DNA of 5,156 nucleotides. It comes from Bacteroidota bacterium (GTDB lineage Bacteria; Bacteroidota; Rhodothermia; Rhodothermales; UBA10348). Location of the stretch: contig SMXK01000107.1 in NCBI GenBank assembly GCA_004356265.1, positions 1 to 5,156 on the forward strand, given 5' to 3'. The position numbers and the translations under genes were made by a program. Shown here piece after piece: positions 4,173-5,156 of this stretch (the stretch's first letter is position 1; each line of letters begins with the position of its first letter). Under the pieces are notes generated by a model. The model worked only from the letters and a program-made list of their open reading frames with translations, was not told the origin of the DNA and did no database searches.

Positions 4173-5156
4173 TCACAGCACAATCGTGTGGTGTTCAAAC
4201 CGGAACTCGTGCTCGACCAGCTCCGCGAGAACAGGACTGTAGATTTCGGACGAGGTCGGCATGACGACGCCCTTTTGGCGAATCGCGCCCTCGATGATTA
4301 AGCGCGAGGCAATTGCAGCCGGCAGGGAAACAGCACGGCTCATGGCCGAATGGCCGAAGGGGCGGCCCTCTACCCGCATCGTGGCCATACGCCTTTCGAT
4401 GCGATTGTCGAACTCGGCAACGATATCGTTGTGAACGATGATCATGTCCTTCTCATGCGGGGCGTAGGCCATCCTTCTCAGCATGAGGTCGACAAGAACA
4501 TCGACGTTGGACCCCTTCCTGATGGCTATGGGGGCATCGTCGAAGAGGCCGAGCCACTCATACCTGGCCAGAAGGTCGGAGGTCCTCTCCTCACCCAGAT
4601 GATCAGCCGTGGCCAAGCGCACGTCAGGAGAGTCAGAAACGCCCACTAGATCCGCCATCAACTGCCGATACGTCTTGGACGAAAGATCCTGGCTGTTGTC
4701 GGAACGAAAGAGGCCCAAGTCCTTGAAACCCTGCATCGTGCTGCAGTATCCAGGGAAACGAAGGAGTCCCCGATAGATATCGACCCCTCGATCCAATCCA
4801 TACTCATCGATGTAGATCGTGCTATCACGATTGGGGTAGGTTTCGAAGGTCCCGAGGTTGTAGATGTCCGTAAGCCAGTGGTTCTTGAAGAGATCCTCAC
4901 CAGAAACCTCGATCTTCTTCCCGTCTTGGATGAAGGCCGCCGGCGTCTCACCAGCTCTTATCAATCCCATGGGGCTCCAAGAGAACTTGTAACCCAAGGG
5001 ATTCCGGTTGTGTTCAAAGGACGGGATGCCTGCACCGTACGATGTCAGGCTCCTGACCTTGCCACCCTCGGCCTCGATCCCGTCTATCGTCTGCTGCGCA
5101 CCCATGTGATCCATTCCCGGATCTTCGCCGATCTCGTTCAAGATCACGATTCCAGC
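4173..5156 (-). CDS. Saccharopine dehydrogenase, LYS9 type (5' end outside window)
   Basis: The 327 visible residues are the C-terminal catalytic part of a saccharopine dehydrogenase/reductase. In fungi the LYS9 enzyme makes saccharopine from aminoadipate semialdehyde and glutamate with NADPH; in animals the AASS domain runs the reverse, lysine-degrading direction. Signature blocks are LNEIGEDPGMDHMGAQ near the visible start, NPLGYKFSWSPMG, ETYPNRDSTIYIDEYGLDRG, the RGLLRFPGYC segment, and a closing EIYSPVLAELVEHEFRFE. These read closer to the fungal/animal type than to carboxynorspermidine synthase relatives. The N-terminal NAD(P)-binding half-domain, about 110-120 residues, lies beyond position 5156; the frame is open to the edge, so the GTG at 5147 is internal. 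It ends with TGA at 4175-4173. No lysine-pathway neighbour is in view, so biosynthesis and degradation cannot be told apart. A relaxed-specificity amino acid dehydrogenase is the main alternative. Confidence 0.93.
   Translation of the reverse strand, partial: AGIVILNEIGEDPGMDHMGAQQTIDGIEAEGGKVRSLTSYGAGIPSFEHNRNPLGYKFSWSPMGLIRAGETPAAFIQDGKKIEVSGEDLFKNHWLTDIYNLGTFETYPNRDSTIYIDEYGLDRGVDIYRGLLRFPGYCSTMQGFKDLGLFRSDNSQDLSSKTYRQLMADLVGVSDSPDVRLATADHLGEERTSDLLARYEWLGLFDDAPIAIRKGSNVDVLVDLMLRRMAYAPHEKDMIIVHNDIVAEFDNRIERRMATMRVEGRPFGHSAMSRAVSLPAAIASRLIIEGAIRQKGVVMPTSSEIYSPVLAELVEHEFRFEHHTIVL

Noticed and set aside
1..5156. CRISPR array, transposase, integrase or toxin-antitoxin genes.
   Set aside because: No regularly spaced long repeats and no recognisable protein of these types in either strand.

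Overview
The window most likely comes from a bacterium of the Bacteroidota/Rhodothermota/Balneolota group. This is an inference from three things. A near-perfect TTG-N20-TAnnTTTG promoter lies between the first two genes. Translation starts lack clear Shine-Dalgarno sequences. A decayed tRNA-Cys resembles the tRNA-Cys of that group. No gene in the window fixes the genus.

Layout. Positions 115-1137 (minus) encode a pirin-family cupin with all four metal ligands. Positions 1211-1531 (plus) encode an HxlR-type winged-helix regulator with a single N-terminal cysteine. The two genes diverge from a 73-bp spacer that holds the pirin promoter and a palindrome inside that promoter, so the regulator probably controls pirin and perhaps itself, in response to oxidative or electrophile stress. 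Positions 2335-3465 (plus) encode a stand-alone GT4-type glycosyltransferase. Positions 4173-5156 (minus) encode the C-terminal three quarters of a LYS9-type saccharopine dehydrogenase whose N-terminus lies beyond the window.

The two gene-poor gaps, each about 700-800 bp, hold most of the unexplained structure. Gap 1 (1532-2334) contains a frameshifted relic of a protein-coding gene, a degenerate tRNA-Cys(GCA) with its anticodon arm almost intact, a perfect 13-bp inverted repeat starting at the tRNA's last base, and a chain of stem-loops leading into the glycosyltransferase gene. Gap 2 (3466-4172) lies between convergent genes. It contains seven TGACG/CGTCA pentamers, six of them in pairs with an exact 8-bp period, a pyrimidine tract, a likely minus-strand terminator, a perfect 8-bp hairpin, a weak second tRNA-like segment, and an open frame that begins with a signal peptide.

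The four clear genes do not form a pathway. Only the pirin/HxlR pair is a functional unit. The gaps look like sites of gene decay, possibly left by past insertions at tRNA genes. I found no CRISPR array, transposase or integrase, and no convincing new multi-gene system. The paired TGACG boxes and the tRNA-Cys relic with its adjoining inverted repeat most deserve a second look.
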